A stretch of DNA of 64,000 bases, from the NCBI GenBank assembly GCA_938016265.1, contig CALLWB010000068.1:1-64000 (forward strand), written 5' to 3'. The DNA is from an uncultured Saprospiraceae bacterium. Lineage in GTDB: Bacteria > Bacteroidota > Bacteroidia > Chitinophagales > Saprospiraceae. The position numbers were made by a program, and so were the translations under genes. Positions within the stretch are counted from its first letter, which is position 1. Each line of letters begins with the position of its first letter. The notes under the pieces were generated by a model that did not search any database, was not told the DNA's origin, and saw only the letters and a list, made by a program, of their open reading frames with translations. Positions 63,638 to 64,000 of the stretch are shown one piece after another.

Positions 63638-64000
63638 CTACTTACCAGCAACAACCTTGCTTATTCGCTGTAGTTGTTTGTAGTGGCTGTCAATGTGAAT
63701 GGCCATAAAATTCAGGGTTTGCGGAAAGGTTAATGGCCCTGCCACTGGATGTTTCATGACGGTTCTGTTGAGTCTATCGGAAGGCATTCCTTTTGCTTCA
63801 CTGATTATCTGGGAACGTACTTTTTCCAAACGTTCTTTATACACTTCGAGTGATTGGTCGCCTTTTGGTGGCTGGAGGGAACTCGGCGCTTTCACCCTTA
63901 TTGGAGCCTTCATAACGATTCCTAGAAGTAAATTATTGAAGGATTGCCGAAAGTTTGTCTTGTATTCTGACAAAGAAGGTGGGCGTTTGATGAAATTTGC
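63638..64000 (-). CDS. DinB-like/DUF1569 family protein, 5' end beyond the window
   Basis: The open frame reads leftwards from the window edge to a stop at 63638; the first codons in the window read ANFIKRPPSLSEYKT without a start, so the gene continues past 64000. About 120 residues are visible. The ending LTFPQTLNFMAIHIDSHYKQLQRI, with a conserved His-x-x-x-H-type pattern, is typical of the C-terminal helix of DinB/YfiT-like metal-dependent transferases. Confidence in the family is moderate because the first metal ligands lie outside the window. Confidence 0.72.
   Translation of the reverse strand, partial: ANFIKRPPSLSEYKTNFRQSFNNLLLGIVMKAPIRVKAPSSLQPPKGDQSLEVYKERLEKVRSQIISEAKGMPSDRLNRTVMKHPVAGPLTFPQTLNFMAIHIDSHYKQLQRISKVVAGK

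Overview
The window comes from a Bacteroidota chromosome, most likely a Saprospiria-type gliding marine or environmental bacterium. The grounds are: repeated matches to the Bacteroidota -7 promoter box TAnnTTTG (one with TTTG exactly 19 bp upstream), a recognisable gliding lipoprotein gene (gldD), a secreted beta-helix protein ending in paired dockerin-like DxNxDG...ADRS motifs of the kind seen in Saprospiraceae, and the LptC - CNNM/CBS - PpiD-like gene order. The DNA is AT-rich. Most genes are housekeeping; no ribosomal RNA, CRISPR array or complete insertion sequence is visible.

Layout. 1-7033 is the end of an exopolysaccharide/O-antigen cluster (oxidoreductase tail, heparinase II/III-like protein, GDP-mannose 4,6-dehydratase, four glycosyltransferases) with a possibly frameshifted small membrane gene inside it. 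7321-11082 encodes a large secreted parallel beta-helix protein, closed by a strong terminator. 11.2-20.5 kb holds membrane proteins of unknown role, a MOSC protein, recG, lptC, a CorC-type transporter and a PpiD-like chaperone. 20.9-29.8 kb holds a DUF2480 protein, a lytic transglycosylase, a candidate structured small RNA (minus strand), cysS, two unknown membrane proteins, an M28 glutaminyl-cyclase-like lipoprotein, a haem-binding-motif lipoprotein and an ABC exporter. 30-40 kb (mostly minus) holds chrA, an ECF sigma factor, a degenerate acyl-CoA-ligase-like gene, an amidohydrolase, fadJ, a 179-bp MITE-like inverted repeat, a rhodanese and rpoN.

40.0-48.1 kb is the most unusual part: a 1971-residue protein with an N-terminal DUF4157 (eCIS core, HExxH) domain, a long coiled coil, a hydrophobic segment, about 24 copies of a 12-residue repeat, a unique domain, and a C-terminal tip with a D...ExK nuclease-like motif. 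It is followed by tightly coupled unknown genes that are the obvious candidates for immunity or adaptor proteins. This looks like an uncharacterised polymorphic-toxin or injection-system effector locus.

48.4-64 kb is housekeeping: hflX, an M29 aminopeptidase, nadD, the rplM-rpsI-rpsB-tsf operon with pyrH, hutH, a HerA-like ATPase, tRNA-Phe, purine nucleoside phosphorylase, an M28 carboxypeptidase-Q-like enzyme, gldD, a WG-repeat protein, and a DinB-like gene cut by the window edge. Four genes (recG, cysS, the CNNM/CBS gene, and the membrane protein at 11207) have their -7 box only 3-5 bp before the start codon, which implies leaderless or nearly leaderless mRNAs.
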